19,026 nucleotides of DNA from JBBAFM01 sp041655415 (GCA_964429195.1 CAYSBC010000038.1:1-19026); one strand, 5' to 3'; positions 1-7,541 are shown, counted from the stretch's first letter. Numbers and translations: made by a program. The notes: generated by a model not told the origin, from the sequence alone.

Positions 1-441
1 TCATCTGTTTTAGACCCTAAGAAAATGAATGTCTATGCCCAACGGTCTGATCAAATCATGCATAAATTTTCAAACACTGTCGATAAAATGAAAAAAATAA
101 ATCACTTGACTGAAATAAAAGGCCTATCTGGTAATCAAGCAGATAAGGATTATAAAATTCAAGAAGCATTTTCTACACTCAAAGAGATTAGCCCCGATAA
201 CTATTATAAAAAACTCGATTCCCTTGAAAATACTTATAATGTTATCCAAAAGATTTCCAAAACAAAAAAAATATTAGATATTCAAAAAAGTCTTACCGGA
301 GCCGGATCATCCTTACAAAGTCCCTTAGCCCTTTTAAACTCCGCTCCTGATTCTGATGAATCCGATAAGAATAACAACTTTGAAAAAATACTTAAATTAG
401 CGACTCTTTTTTCTAATCTAACGAAAGACAGCAAAGGATAA
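1..441 (+). CDS. C-terminal part of an unrecognised, helix-rich protein (5' end outside window)
   Basis: The reading frame is open from base 1 to the TAA at 439-441. The first ATG at 25 has no ribosome binding site in the bases before it, so the gene most likely starts upstream of the window and only about 146 codons are seen. The visible part is hydrophilic, rich in Lys, Asp, Asn, Ser and Ile/Leu, with no cysteine, no predicted membrane segment and no motif I recognise. It looks mostly helical with low-complexity Lys/Asn stretches. It is followed directly by a T-rich hairpin, so it ends its own transcript rather than joining the aldolase gene. I cannot name the family, and nothing in the visible part suggests a function. 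Confidence 0.6.
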   Translation, partial: SSVLDPKKMNVYAQRSDQIMHKFSNTVDKMKKINHLTEIKGLSGNQADKDYKIQEAFSTLKEISPDNYYKKLDSLENTYNVIQKISKTKKILDIQKSLTGAGSSLQSPLALLNSAPDSDESDKNNNFEKILKLATLFSNLTKDSKG

Positions 442-479
442 GCGAAAAATTCATTAACAGACAGCTACTCTCTAACCAA

Positions 480-514
480 CAAAAAAATTGATAAAAGAAA
501 TATCGATTTTTTTG
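480..514 (+). terminator. Intrinsic terminator after the first gene
   Basis: Thirteen-base arms at 480-492 and 502-514 pair with one G-U, separated by a 9-base loop. The second arm ends in seven T and is followed by a further T-rich tract to about 523. It lies 40 bases after the stop of the first gene. The stem is A/T-rich and so weak, but its position supports it. It could also work on the minus strand. Confidence 0.6.
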
Positions 515-548
515 TTTCTTTTTATGTAGTAATTCCTGCTATATTTAG

Positions 549-554
549 TATAAT
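549..554 (+). promoter_or_regulatory. Possible -10 box of the aldolase promoter
   Basis: A perfect TATAAT sits 42 bases before the aldolase start, in the only gap where its promoter can lie. No convincing -35 box is seen 16-18 bases upstream, so the call rests on the -10 match and position only. Confidence 0.35.
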
Positions 555-595
555 AATTATATAGGATATTACTAATATGATTTGGAGGTATTGAA

Positions 596-1525
596 ATGGC
601 TTTGATTACATCACAGGAAATGTTCAAAAAGGCTCTCAATAACAATTATGCAGTAGGTGCATTTAATGTCAATAATATGGAAATAATACAAGGAATAGTT
701 GAAGCTGCAAAAGCGGAAAAGGCACCACTCATCTTGCAAGTATCTGCGGGGGCCAGAAAATATGCAAAACCGGCCTATCTTATTAAGCTTGTTGAAGCTG
801 CTATGGAAGATTCCGGTTTAGATATCGTTCTGCATTTAGATCACGGTGAAGATTTTGAAATCTGCAAAAAGTGTATCGATGATGGTTTTACATCCGTTAT
901 GATTGATGGATCTAAGTATCCTTTTGAACAAAACGTTGAACTAACCAAGAGGGTTGTTGACTATGCTCACACGAGAGGTGTTGTCGTCGAAGGAGAGCTT
1001 GGAAAACTCGCCGGCATTGAGGATGCCGTTAAGGTGAATACGAAAGACGCTACATATACAGACCCTGAAGAAGCAGCAGCATTTGTTGAGCGTACAGGTG
1101 TTGATTCACTGGCTATAGCCATCGGCACCAGCCACGGCGCTTACAAATTCAAGGGTAAACCTGAATTGGATTTTGACAGACTCAACAAAATATCGACTAT
1201 TATTCCGGATACACCCCTAGTGCTCCATGGTGCTTCCACCGTTCTTCCGGAGTTTGTAGAAGCTTGCAATCGTTACGGGGGGAATATTCCGGGAGCCATG
1301 GGCGTTCCTGAAGAAATGATCATGGAAGCTGTAAAATACCATGTATGCAAGGTCAATATTGATACAGATTTAAGGTTAGCGATGACTGCTGCAATAAGAA
1401 AACTCCTCGTTGAGGATCCTTCTGAGTTTGATCCAAGAAAATATTTGGGACCTGCCAGAGATGCTATTGAAAAAATGGTTCAACATAAAATAAGGAATGT
1501 TTTAAACGCTAGCAACAAAGCTTAA
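596..1525 (+). CDS. fba: Class II (zinc) fructose-1,6-bisphosphate aldolase
   Basis: This 309-residue cytoplasmic enzyme is expected to interconvert fructose-1,6-bisphosphate with dihydroxyacetone phosphate and glyceraldehyde-3-phosphate in glycolysis and gluconeogenesis. The class II signature residues are visible: the catalytic Asp82 and zinc ligand His83 in HLDHG, Glu134 in VEGELG, zinc ligands His180 in GTSHG and His211 in LHGAS, and the phosphate-binding KVNIDTD at 252-258. The length matches the short Gram-positive form. The ATG is preceded by a strong site (TTGGAGG, 8 bases upstream). The NUDIX gene starts 23 bases after the stop with its own GGAGG, so the two are probably cotranscribed. 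Tagatose- or ketose-bisphosphate aldolases (GatY/YdjI-like) share this fold and motifs, so substrate is inferred from the family and from the other glycolytic genes nearby. Confidence 0.93.
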   Translation: MALITSQEMFKKALNNNYAVGAFNVNNMEIIQGIVEAAKAEKAPLILQVSAGARKYAKPAYLIKLVEAAMEDSGLDIVLHLDHGEDFEICKKCIDDGFTSVMIDGSKYPFEQNVELTKRVVDYAHTRGVVVEGELGKLAGIEDAVKVNTKDATYTDPEEAAAFVERTGVDSLAIAIGTSHGAYKFKGKPELDFDRLNKISTIIPDTPLVLHGASTVLPEFVEACNRYGGNIPGAMGVPEEMIMEAVKYHVCKVNIDTDLRLAMTAAIRKLLVEDPSEFDPRKYLGPARDAIEKMVQHKIRNVLNASNKA

Positions 1526-1548
1526 CTACATGGATAGGAGGTATACAG

Positions 1549-1938
1549 ATGGAAAATACTGTACCTTTAGGAATTGTAGTCAATGAAAACAAAATTTTAT
1601 TGGTCAACAGACGGTTCCCGCCTTTAGTATGGGGGCCTCCCGGCGGCTTTGTTAATACAAATGAATCTCTTATTGAAACTGCGGAAAGAGAAATCCTCGA
1701 AGAAACAGGTATTACCTGCAAAGCCATAGACACCATCATCCACGAATTTGAAGCTTATAACACGCGTCTCGTAGTCTATGCTTGCCAGTACATTAGCGGT
1801 AGTTTGCGTTGCAGTTATGAAAGCAAGGATTTGGGTTGGTTTGGACTCGACAATTTACCTTCACCCCTATCCCCTTCCGAAGAGTGTTATAAAATAGCAA
1901 TAGACTTAATTCATTCACTTTATGGCGCTCTCAAATGA
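1549..1938 (+). CDS. NUDIX hydrolase
   Basis: This 129-residue protein is a single NUDIX domain. The full box G-x5-E-x7-REUxEExGU is present from Gly33 to Ile55, with Glu39, Arg47, Glu48, Glu51 and Glu52 as the magnesium-binding and catalytic set. The family hydrolyses nucleoside diphosphates linked to another group, such as oxidised nucleotides, ADP-ribose or sugar nucleotides. Which substrate applies cannot be told from the box. The N-terminal part (PLGIVVNENKILLVNRRFPP) is the usual first strand and lead-in of MutT-like enzymes. It starts 23 bases after the aldolase with a clear AGGAGG and probably shares that transcript, which ends at the hairpin just downstream. A housecleaning role is a family-level inference. 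Confidence 0.9.
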   Translation: MENTVPLGIVVNENKILLVNRRFPPLVWGPPGGFVNTNESLIETAEREILEETGITCKAIDTIIHEFEAYNTRLVVYACQYISGSLRCSYESKDLGWFGLDNLPSPLSPSEECYKIAIDLIHSLYGALK

Positions 1939-1967
1939 CCGGTCAAGGCTTTGGCAAACTAAAAATT

Positions 1968-2013
1968 AAGCTGATACTTTGTGAATTTGTTTCACATAGC
2001 GTATCAGCTTTTT
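1968..2013. terminator. Bidirectional terminator between convergent operons
   Basis: Ten-base perfect arms (1968-1977 and 2001-2010, AAGCTGATAC and its complement) enclose a second six-base stem (1980-1985 with 1991-1996, TGTGAA/TTCACA). The hairpin ends in TTTTT on the plus strand and has a matching A-run on its left side, so it can serve both the NUDIX gene and the minus-strand glycosidase gene that ends at 2041. Confidence 0.85.
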
Positions 2014-2040
2014 GTTGCTTCCTATGAACAATGTTTTTGC

Positions 2041-3087
2041 TCAAGGCATAATTATAATATTGTTAATGACCTTTCTTTCTGTACCGTCCGAAGGTTTGTT
2101 CAGCAGCTTACCATCAAAATACATGGCGCTGGATCCTCCACCGTCTAAGTTATAACCATCTTTGACTCCTAATTCAAGCAGTTTATCCTGAAGTCTTTCA
2201 AGGGTAACGCCTACACTCCAATCATTTTGTCTGCCATCTACAACGATGATAATCAAATCATCATTGGCGTATTTGCCTATGATGGTCCTAGGTTGCTTGG
2301 TTTCAGCCCATTCACCTGGAAGCTCTGCCTTCTTGCCATCCTTAAGCAATACGGGAATAAAGCTGACACCCTGATAGGCATCTAATTTTGTAATGTCTTT
2401 TTCCTCTTTGGGAACAGTTCCAATAAAATCTCCGTTACGATTAATTCCCGCAAAGAATAAGTCACCCGGGTACCCATTAAAAGGTTCTACAAGTTTGCCA
2501 TCAATGACTGTATTGCCAATGAGCCTTGCATTTTGTACACCATTCTTGGTTTCATAATAAAAACCTCCGCCATTGACTGCAAACACAGCCCCTGTTCTTT
2601 TTGCAGCATCAGAAGTTTTTTCAACCTTGCCCAACTGCCCTTCCCCTAAGGTTACTTTGAAACTGCTTGGCTTAAAAAGCTTAATCTTTGCTATATAGCC
2701 TCTGTAACCCAATTCCCCTAAAGGGAATATCTTAATTTCATTATTGTCGCTTTTATGAACAGCTGTAGTAGGTCCCAACATATCCAGTATCTTTTGTTCA
2801 TAAATATCCAGTGTTAAATCTTTATAATCACTACTTTGATCCGTATATGTTTCTAAAGCCTCACTTTGCCTTAAAAACACTTCAAATTGCGATGCAATTA
2901 ATAATCCCATGGAGCTGATATCGTTACCAAGCTTTTCCGTTTCCGACCTGAGTTCATCCATGCTATGACCAACTGCCTGAGTATGGACTACCATTTCATG
3001 GGCATTTGTCTGAAACTGTGACATGGCAATAAAGAGAGCTATAAAAGGAGCCATCAACAGAAGTAGAAAACCATTAAACTTTAACAT
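2041..3087 (-). CDS. Membrane-anchored phosphodiester glycosidase family protein (NAGPA domain)
   Basis: This 348-residue protein has one N-terminal hydrophobic segment (about residues 7-22), which could be a signal peptide or a membrane anchor. A charged helical stretch follows (about 30-105), then a C-terminal phosphodiester glycosidase (NAGPA/DUF2233-like) domain from about 130 to the end. Hallmarks are NGGGF at 172-176, PRTIIG at 266-271, DGRQ at 284-287 and NLDGGGSS at 313-320. Members cleave sugar phosphodiesters, as in the human uncovering enzyme, and bacterial members are often tied to wall or exopolysaccharide glycans. The substrate here is unknown. The ATG overlaps the previous gene's stop by one base (TAATG) behind an AAGGAGG site, so the two are translationally coupled, suggesting that they work together at the cell surface. 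Confidence 0.88.
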   Translation of the reverse strand: MLKFNGFLLLLMAPFIALFIAMSQFQTNAHEMVVHTQAVGHSMDELRSETEKLGNDISSMGLLIASQFEVFLRQSEALETYTDQSSDYKDLTLDIYEQKILDMLGPTTAVHKSDNNEIKIFPLGELGYRGYIAKIKLFKPSSFKVTLGEGQLGKVEKTSDAAKRTGAVFAVNGGGFYYETKNGVQNARLIGNTVIDGKLVEPFNGYPGDLFFAGINRNGDFIGTVPKEEKDITKLDAYQGVSFIPVLLKDGKKAELPGEWAETKQPRTIIGKYANDDLIIIVVDGRQNDWSVGVTLERLQDKLLELGVKDGYNLDGGGSSAMYFDGKLLNKPSDGTERKVINNIIIMP

Positions 3088-3485
3088 TATGGGGCCTCCT
3101 TCAGAATCTTGAGACTTGCTTCTAACTCCTGCAAACGATTATTTAATGCTGATAATTGAACATCTATACTCTCTTGAAGCCGCCCTGTACTTGATAGTGA
3201 ACTATCCGTGGCTTCAATACTCTCTCTAAGAGCAACGATTTCTGCTTTAAGGTCTAAAACCTGCTCATTGATTGCCTTTAAACTGATGGCATTGGCTTGC
3301 TCCACATTTTTTATACTGACATCGATATAGTCTTTTGCTTTCATTGCTCCATATGCAATGAAACCTAACCATACCAATATGATGACCACATAAATCACTG
3401 TTTTTGAACTTTTCTTATGCATTCCTTTTTTATAATGATTCTTCTTTCTTGGACGCATTTCGCTTTCGGTTATCACATCATCCAT
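3087..3485 (-). CDS. Small single-pass membrane protein with extracytoplasmic coiled coil
   Basis: The protein is about 132 residues. I place the start at the ATG at 3485 (MDDVITESE), which has an AGGGCGGG site 8 bases before it. The open frame reaches a TTG at 3533, but that has no site and lies within the promoter palindrome. The N-terminus is strongly basic (RPRKKNHYKKGMHKK), followed by one membrane helix at about residues 30-50. The C-terminal 75 residues are Leu/Ile/Glu/Gln heptad-like and should form a coiled coil, so the topology is N-terminus inside, coiled coil outside. It resembles small septum-type or anchor proteins only in this general layout, and I do not recognise a family. 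Coupling to the glycosidase suggests it tethers or positions that enzyme, which is inference. Confidence 0.75.
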   Translation of the reverse strand: MDDVITESEMRPRKKNHYKKGMHKKSSKTVIYVVIILVWLGFIAYGAMKAKDYIDVSIKNVEQANAISLKAINEQVLDLKAEIVALRESIEATDSSLSSTGRLQESIDVQLSALNNRLQELEASLKILKEAP

Positions 3486-3523
3486 AATAATTTCCCGCCC
3501 TTTCTGTGAATATATCCGTACAC

Positions 3524-3545
3524 ACAATCTCAATTATGAGATTGT
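3524..3545. repeat. Palindrome overlapping the -10 box of the glycosidase operon
   Basis: Perfect nine-base arms (ACAATCTCA at 3524-3532 and its complement at 3537-3545) flank a four-base ATTA centre. The right arm covers five of the six bases of the -10 box, and the rest spans the expected transcription start. This fits a repressor operator. It could also fold as a small 5' hairpin in the transcript. Confidence 0.6.
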
Positions 3546-3569
3546 ACTTGTTCGTTTGACTATTAACAA
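3541..3569 (-). promoter_or_regulatory. Sigma-A-type promoter of the coiled-coil/glycosidase operon
   Basis: On the minus strand TTGTTA (3569-3564) and TACAAT (3546-3541) are separated by exactly 17 bases. The -10 matches five of six and the -35 four of six consensus bases. It lies about 55 bases before the chosen ATG at 3485, which supports that start over the TTG at 3533. Confidence 0.65.
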
Positions 3570-3675
3570 ACTTTTTTGATTTTTGGTAAAAATTTATCAA
3601 GTATTGCTATCCTTGGATTCCATTGAATAAGGTGAAAATTTGCCCTTATTCGTGGCAATGGCATGATTCTTGCTA

Positions 3676-3775
3676 NNNNNNNNNNNNNNNNNNNNNNNNN
3701 NNNNNNNNNNNNNNNNNNNNNNNNNNNNNNNNNNNNNNNNNNNNNNNNNNNNNNNNNNNNNNNNNNNNNNNNNNN
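3676..3775. other. Assembly gap (100 N)
   Basis: Exactly 100 N, the customary placeholder for a scaffold gap of unknown length. It lies in the 472-base gene-free stretch between the glycosidase operon and the hydrogenase operon. The flanks are A/T-rich. On the minus strand a frame is open on both sides of the gap, but frame cannot be carried across an unknown length, so no gene is called. Any upstream control region or small gene for the hydrogenase operon may be hidden here. In the readable 3776-3957 I see no convincing promoter beyond a lone TAGAAT at 3928-3933, too close to the gene to be persuasive. Confidence 0.98.
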
Positions 3776-3957
3776 CTTTATCGTTGTTCGCCAACTCTAA
3801 AGTAAGCTTATCATAAATGAGCTGAAAAATGTACAATTTTTTTATGCAGTAGAAAATCCCAGCAGTTTAGAGTTTTAGTATTGGATATTTTAAAACACTT
3901 TTTAAATTATCTAACATTCCATGTTATTAGAATAAATGTATTGAAGGGAGAAAAAAA

Positions 3958-4536
3958 ATGAAACATGTTGCTACCGCCGTAAATGTGGAAAGCCAAAAAA
4001 ATAATCACACTTTAAAGACAAGAAATACCCCTGTCTCAAAATTAAATTATGATGCTGTCCATCAAGACTTAGCTTCAAAAATTGATCAAATTTTAGCCAA
4101 TTCAAGCCATGATCCAACAAAATTAGTGGGTATACTTCTCGAAATTCAAGATATTATCCCCAAAAGATATATCTCTATGAGCACAGCTGCTTATATCGCA
4201 GAAAAACTGGAAATGCCTTTAACAAGAGTTTATGATGTTATCACCTTTTACGATGCTCTTTCCGATCATCCAAGAGCCAATCACATTATCCAAATATGTC
4301 ATGGTATCTCTTGTCAAGCTAATGACCATATTGAGCTTGAAGCATTATTGAAAAGGGTTTTGGGTATAAAAGTCAATCAAGCAACAGCTGACGGCAAGTT
4401 CTATCTAGAATACGCAACCTGCTTTGGTGCATGCGATGTTTCTCCTGCTATTCGAATTGATAATGAGGTTTACGGCAATTTGACAGAAGTAAAATTAAGA
4501 AAAATTGTTGAAGACTATCGAAAGGGAGGCTTTTAA
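3958..4536 (+). CDS. hydC: [FeFe]-hydrogenase NuoE-like [2Fe-2S] subunit (HydC/HndA type)
   Basis: This 192-residue cytoplasmic protein has a thioredoxin-like [2Fe-2S] domain. The four ligands are visible as Cys114 and Cys119 (ICHGISC) and Cys155 and Cys159 (CFGAC). The helical NuoE N-terminal domain covers about residues 35-105, including the typical YISMSTAAYIAEKL stretch. In NAD(P)-linked [FeFe] hydrogenases this subunit passes electrons within the complex, next to the flavin subunit. The first 30 residues are a polar, variable extension. The ATG has an AAGGGAG site 7 bases upstream. The flavin subunit starts 2 bases after the stop and the catalytic subunit follows at once, a three-gene operon in the order hydC-hydB-hydA. 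The hndB-type fourth gene known from Desulfovibrio is absent here. Confidence 0.93.
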   Translation: MKHVATAVNVESQKNNHTLKTRNTPVSKLNYDAVHQDLASKIDQILANSSHDPTKLVGILLEIQDIIPKRYISMSTAAYIAEKLEMPLTRVYDVITFYDALSDHPRANHIIQICHGISCQANDHIELEALLKRVLGIKVNQATADGKFYLEYATCFGACDVSPAIRIDNEVYGNLTEVKLRKIVEDYRKGGF

Positions 4537-4538
4537 AC

Positions 4539-5792
4539 ATGTCCAAAACTGTTAGCTTTATAACTGAGAATTACAATAAATATGACCCCCATTCTATTGA
4601 TGAATATTTAACCGTCAACGGATATAGTGGTCTAATAAATGCTCTTAATTCAACTCCTAAAGAGGTTATTGAGATTGCTAAAGCTTCTCAAATTTTAGGC
4701 AGGGGTGGCGCAGCCTATCCCCTAGGCAAAAAATGGGAGCAAGCAGCGGCTGTGAAAGGTGACTCCAAGGTTGTTATTTGCAATGCAGACGAAGGAGAAC
4801 CGTCTACCTTCAAGGATAGAAGTATGTTGGAACATGACCCCTTCAGGATTATTGAAGGTATGACCATAGCAGGTTATGCTGTCGGAGCACAAAGTGGTTA
4901 TATCTATATCCGGGAAGAATACAGACATTTACAGCCACGAATGAAAAATGCTATTCACCAAGCTAAAGTTAAAGGTTACTTAGGTGATAATATCTTAGGA
5001 ACTGATTTTAGTTTTGATATTCATGTTTATACAGGTGTAGGTGCTTATGTTTGCGGTGAAGGCTCTGCCCTTATTGAATCTATCGAAGGTAAAAGCGGAC
5101 GTCCAAGAATAAAACCTCCTTACATCAAGGAGTCCGGACTTCATGCTCTTCCTACATGTGTCAATAATGTTGAATCTCTTGCTCTTGGAACAGCACTTTT
5201 AACACATGGACCTGAAAAATATTTAAGCTATGGCACACCGGAATGTCCCGGTACAAAATTGATAAGTATTGCCGGCAATGTTAACAAACCCGGCGTTTAT
5301 GAAATACCTTTTGGCCTTACTTTAAGCGAAATCATCTATAATATTGCAGGCGGCGTAAAAGATGACAAAGATATACGCCTCATACAAGTGGGTGGGGCCT
5401 CCGGAAAAATCTGTCCACCTAGCCTTATTGACACACCTTTCACCTATAATGACTTAGAGGCAGTAGACATGATGGTAGGCTCAGGTGCTGTCTTGGTTAT
5501 TGATGAAGACATGTCCCTGCTCAGGTTCTTAAAAATAACTCAGGAGTTTTTTTCTCATGAAAGCTGTGGCAAATGTACACCATGCCGAGAAGGAAACAGA
5601 CAAATATCCCATATACTAGACAGGATGCTTGCTAAAACCCATACTCAAGCGGATATGAAAATTCTAAAACGTTTTGCAACTATCATGAGCAGAGCATCTT
5701 TTTGCGGTCTAGGTGAAACGGCACAGAATGCTTTATTGAATGCTATAAAATACTTCCCTGAAGAATTCGCAGTTAAGGAGGAACCGGCTTAA
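4539..5792 (+). CDS. hydB: [FeFe]-hydrogenase NuoF-like flavin subunit (HydB/HndC type), short form
   Basis: This is a 417-residue NuoF-like diaphorase subunit, expected to bind FMN, NAD(H) and one [4Fe-4S] cluster. It carries the glycine-rich GRGGAAYPLGKKW at 54-66, the flavin/nucleotide motif GVGAYVCGEGSAL at 166-178, and the cluster motif with Cys343, Cys346 and Cys349 plus Cys389. Most clostridial HydB/HndC proteins are nearer 600 residues because they add an N-terminal thioredoxin-like [2Fe-2S] domain and a C-terminal two-[4Fe-4S] ferredoxin domain. Both are missing here, with no sign of frameshift: the gene ends cleanly and the next ATG directly abuts its TAA. It therefore resembles plain complex I NuoF in architecture. 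Role as the NADH-oxidising arm of the hydrogenase is inferred from the operon. Whether the complex bifurcates electrons is left open. Confidence 0.92.
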   Translation: MSKTVSFITENYNKYDPHSIDEYLTVNGYSGLINALNSTPKEVIEIAKASQILGRGGAAYPLGKKWEQAAAVKGDSKVVICNADEGEPSTFKDRSMLEHDPFRIIEGMTIAGYAVGAQSGYIYIREEYRHLQPRMKNAIHQAKVKGYLGDNILGTDFSFDIHVYTGVGAYVCGEGSALIESIEGKSGRPRIKPPYIKESGLHALPTCVNNVESLALGTALLTHGPEKYLSYGTPECPGTKLISIAGNVNKPGVYEIPFGLTLSEIIYNIAGGVKDDKDIRLIQVGGASGKICPPSLIDTPFTYNDLEAVDMMVGSGAVLVIDEDMSLLRFLKITQEFFSHESCGKCTPCREGNRQISHILDRMLAKTHTQADMKILKRFATIMSRASFCGLGETAQNALLNAIKYFPEEFAVKEEPA

Positions 5793-7541
5793 ATGAAATA
5801 TGTAAATATAACCATCAACAATCAAGAAATTACCGTTCCTGAAAGAACAACCATATTAGAGGCTGCAAAACAAATAGGTGTTAATATTCCTACGCTTTGT
5901 TACCACCCTGATCAAAGCATAAAAGCTAATTGTAGAGTTTGTCTTGTTCAAGTTAAAGGTAGCAAAAAGTTGTCTGCTTCTTGTTCCACCTATGTTTGGG
6001 AAGGTATGGAAGTTATCACAACTTCAAAAGAAGTCTTGGATGCCCAAAAGGGTGTGCTTGAATTGCTTCTTGCCTCCCATCATCAAGAATGTCTGACTTG
6101 CCAAAGAAACGGTTCTTGCGAGCTGCAGGATTTAGCAGAGAGATTTAATATCACCGGCTCTGATTTAGAAGAAAATATTCTTTATATGCCTAAGGATACC
6201 AGCAGTCCATCTATCATAAGAGATGCTACGAAATGTATTAAATGCAGCCGATGTGTTGAAGCTTGCCGCGAGGTGCAAGGAGTCGATATCTTAACTTACT
6301 CCTTTAGATCGGACAAATATATTATTTCTACTCCTTATGATCTGCCACTCAATAGCACACTTTGTACATTCTGTGGTCAATGCAGTGCTGTTTGTCCTGT
6401 CGGGGCCATTGTTGAAAAGGATAACACCGCTGAATTATTTGAAATCATGTCGGATAATAAAAAACATATTATCGCCCAAGTAGCACCTGCTGTAAGAGTC
6501 GCTTTAGGAGATGATTTTGGTCTTCCCGAAGGTTCTATTGTAACAGGAAAGCTCGTATCCGCACTTAAACAATTAGGTTTTCATGCCGTATTTGACACTA
6601 ATTTTACTGCAGACTTGACCATCATGGAAGAAGGAACCGAACTCATTGACCGCATTAAAAATGGTGGAACCTTACCGATGATTACATCCTGTTCTCCCGG
6701 TTGGATTAACTACGTTGAAGGGAAATATGATCATCTTTTAGATCACCTATCCACATGTAAATCTCCTCAACAAATGTTTGGAGCCATATCCAAATCTTAT
6801 TACGCTGAAAAGATGGGCCTTGCACCTGAAGATATCTATACTGTATCCATCATGCCATGTACCGCTAAAAAATTTGAAGCTCAAAGAGAAGAAATGAAAA
6901 CCAATGGGGTTCAAGAGGTGGATATGGTTATCACCACCAGGGAATTGGCAAAAATGATTAAAATGGCCGGTTTAAATTTCCCTAACCTTCCTGAATCCGA
7001 CTTTGACAGTCCATTAGGTACAGGAACAGGAGCTGCGGTCATCTTCGGTAACACCGGTGGTGTCATGGAAGCCGCCCTTCGAACTGCCTATGAGGTCATG
7101 ACCGGACAAGAAATTCCTACATTGGAATTTTCTCCTGTAAGGGGATTGGACGGTATTAAAGAAGCAGATATAGCCATTGATAATACTACCGTTAAGGTTG
7201 CTGTAGCTCATGGTTTATCTAACGCTAAGAAAATTATGGATATGATTGATCAGGGCTCTTGTCCTTACACCTTTATTGAAATCATGGCTTGCCCGGGCGG
7301 CTGTATCGGTGGCGGTGGTCAACCTATTCATACCACCATGGCTACCAAAGCCAAGCGAATCGAATCCATTTACAAAATCGACAAAGAGATTCTTCCACTT
7401 CGAAAATCTCACGAAAACCCGGATGTTAAACGACTTTATGAGGAATATTTAGGGGAACCTACGGGACATAAATCCCATGAATTGCTTCACACTTATTATC
7501 AACCCAAAAATAAAACCGTTTGCGGTCATAAGCTCAAATAA
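5793..7541 (+). CDS. hydA: [FeFe]-hydrogenase catalytic subunit (HydA/HndD type, group A)
   Basis: This 582-residue catalytic subunit should interconvert protons and electrons with H2. Domains in order: plant-type [2Fe-2S] ferredoxin (Cys36, 47, 50, 64); His-ligated [4Fe-4S] (His96, Cys100, 103, 109); two [4Fe-4S] sites (Cys148, 151, 154, 158 and Cys191, 194, 197, 201); then the H-cluster domain. L1 reads TSCSPGW at 298-304, L2 MPCTAKK at 354-360, and L3 ACPGGCIGGGGQP at 499-511 with Cys500 and Cys504. The C-terminal small-subunit-like tail is fused (HTYYQ at 566-570). L1 differs from the TSCCPxW of the well-studied monomeric enzymes, and there is an extra Cys322 in STCKSP. I believe both are common in the multimeric NAD(P)-linked clade. 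GGAGG precedes the start, overlapping the end of hydB. The maturases HydE, HydF and HydG are not in this window. Confidence 0.96.
   Translation: MKYVNITINNQEITVPERTTILEAAKQIGVNIPTLCYHPDQSIKANCRVCLVQVKGSKKLSASCSTYVWEGMEVITTSKEVLDAQKGVLELLLASHHQECLTCQRNGSCELQDLAERFNITGSDLEENILYMPKDTSSPSIIRDATKCIKCSRCVEACREVQGVDILTYSFRSDKYIISTPYDLPLNSTLCTFCGQCSAVCPVGAIVEKDNTAELFEIMSDNKKHIIAQVAPAVRVALGDDFGLPEGSIVTGKLVSALKQLGFHAVFDTNFTADLTIMEEGTELIDRIKNGGTLPMITSCSPGWINYVEGKYDHLLDHLSTCKSPQQMFGAISKSYYAEKMGLAPEDIYTVSIMPCTAKKFEAQREEMKTNGVQEVDMVITTRELAKMIKMAGLNFPNLPESDFDSPLGTGTGAAVIFGNTGGVMEAALRTAYEVMTGQEIPTLEFSPVRGLDGIKEADIAIDNTTVKVAVAHGLSNAKKIMDMIDQGSCPYTFIEIMACPGGCIGGGGQPIHTTMATKAKRIESIYKIDKEILPLRKSHENPDVKRLYEEYLGEPTGHKSHELLHTYYQPKNKTVCGHKLK

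Noticed and set aside
1979..1997. Rex-like redox operator (TTGTGAA...TTCACA)
   Set aside because: The half-sites are five bases apart rather than four, the right half is incomplete, and they form the inner stem of a clear terminator between convergent genes, with no promoter beside them.
3623..3805. Plus-strand open frame running across the N gap
   Set aside because: Most of it is N, no ribosome site precedes it, and frame across an unknown gap length is meaningless.
7215..7452. Short open frames on both strands inside the end of hydA
   Set aside because: They lie wholly within the H-cluster L3 coding region, lack ribosome sites and resemble no family. The same holds for the other open frames nested within the called genes.
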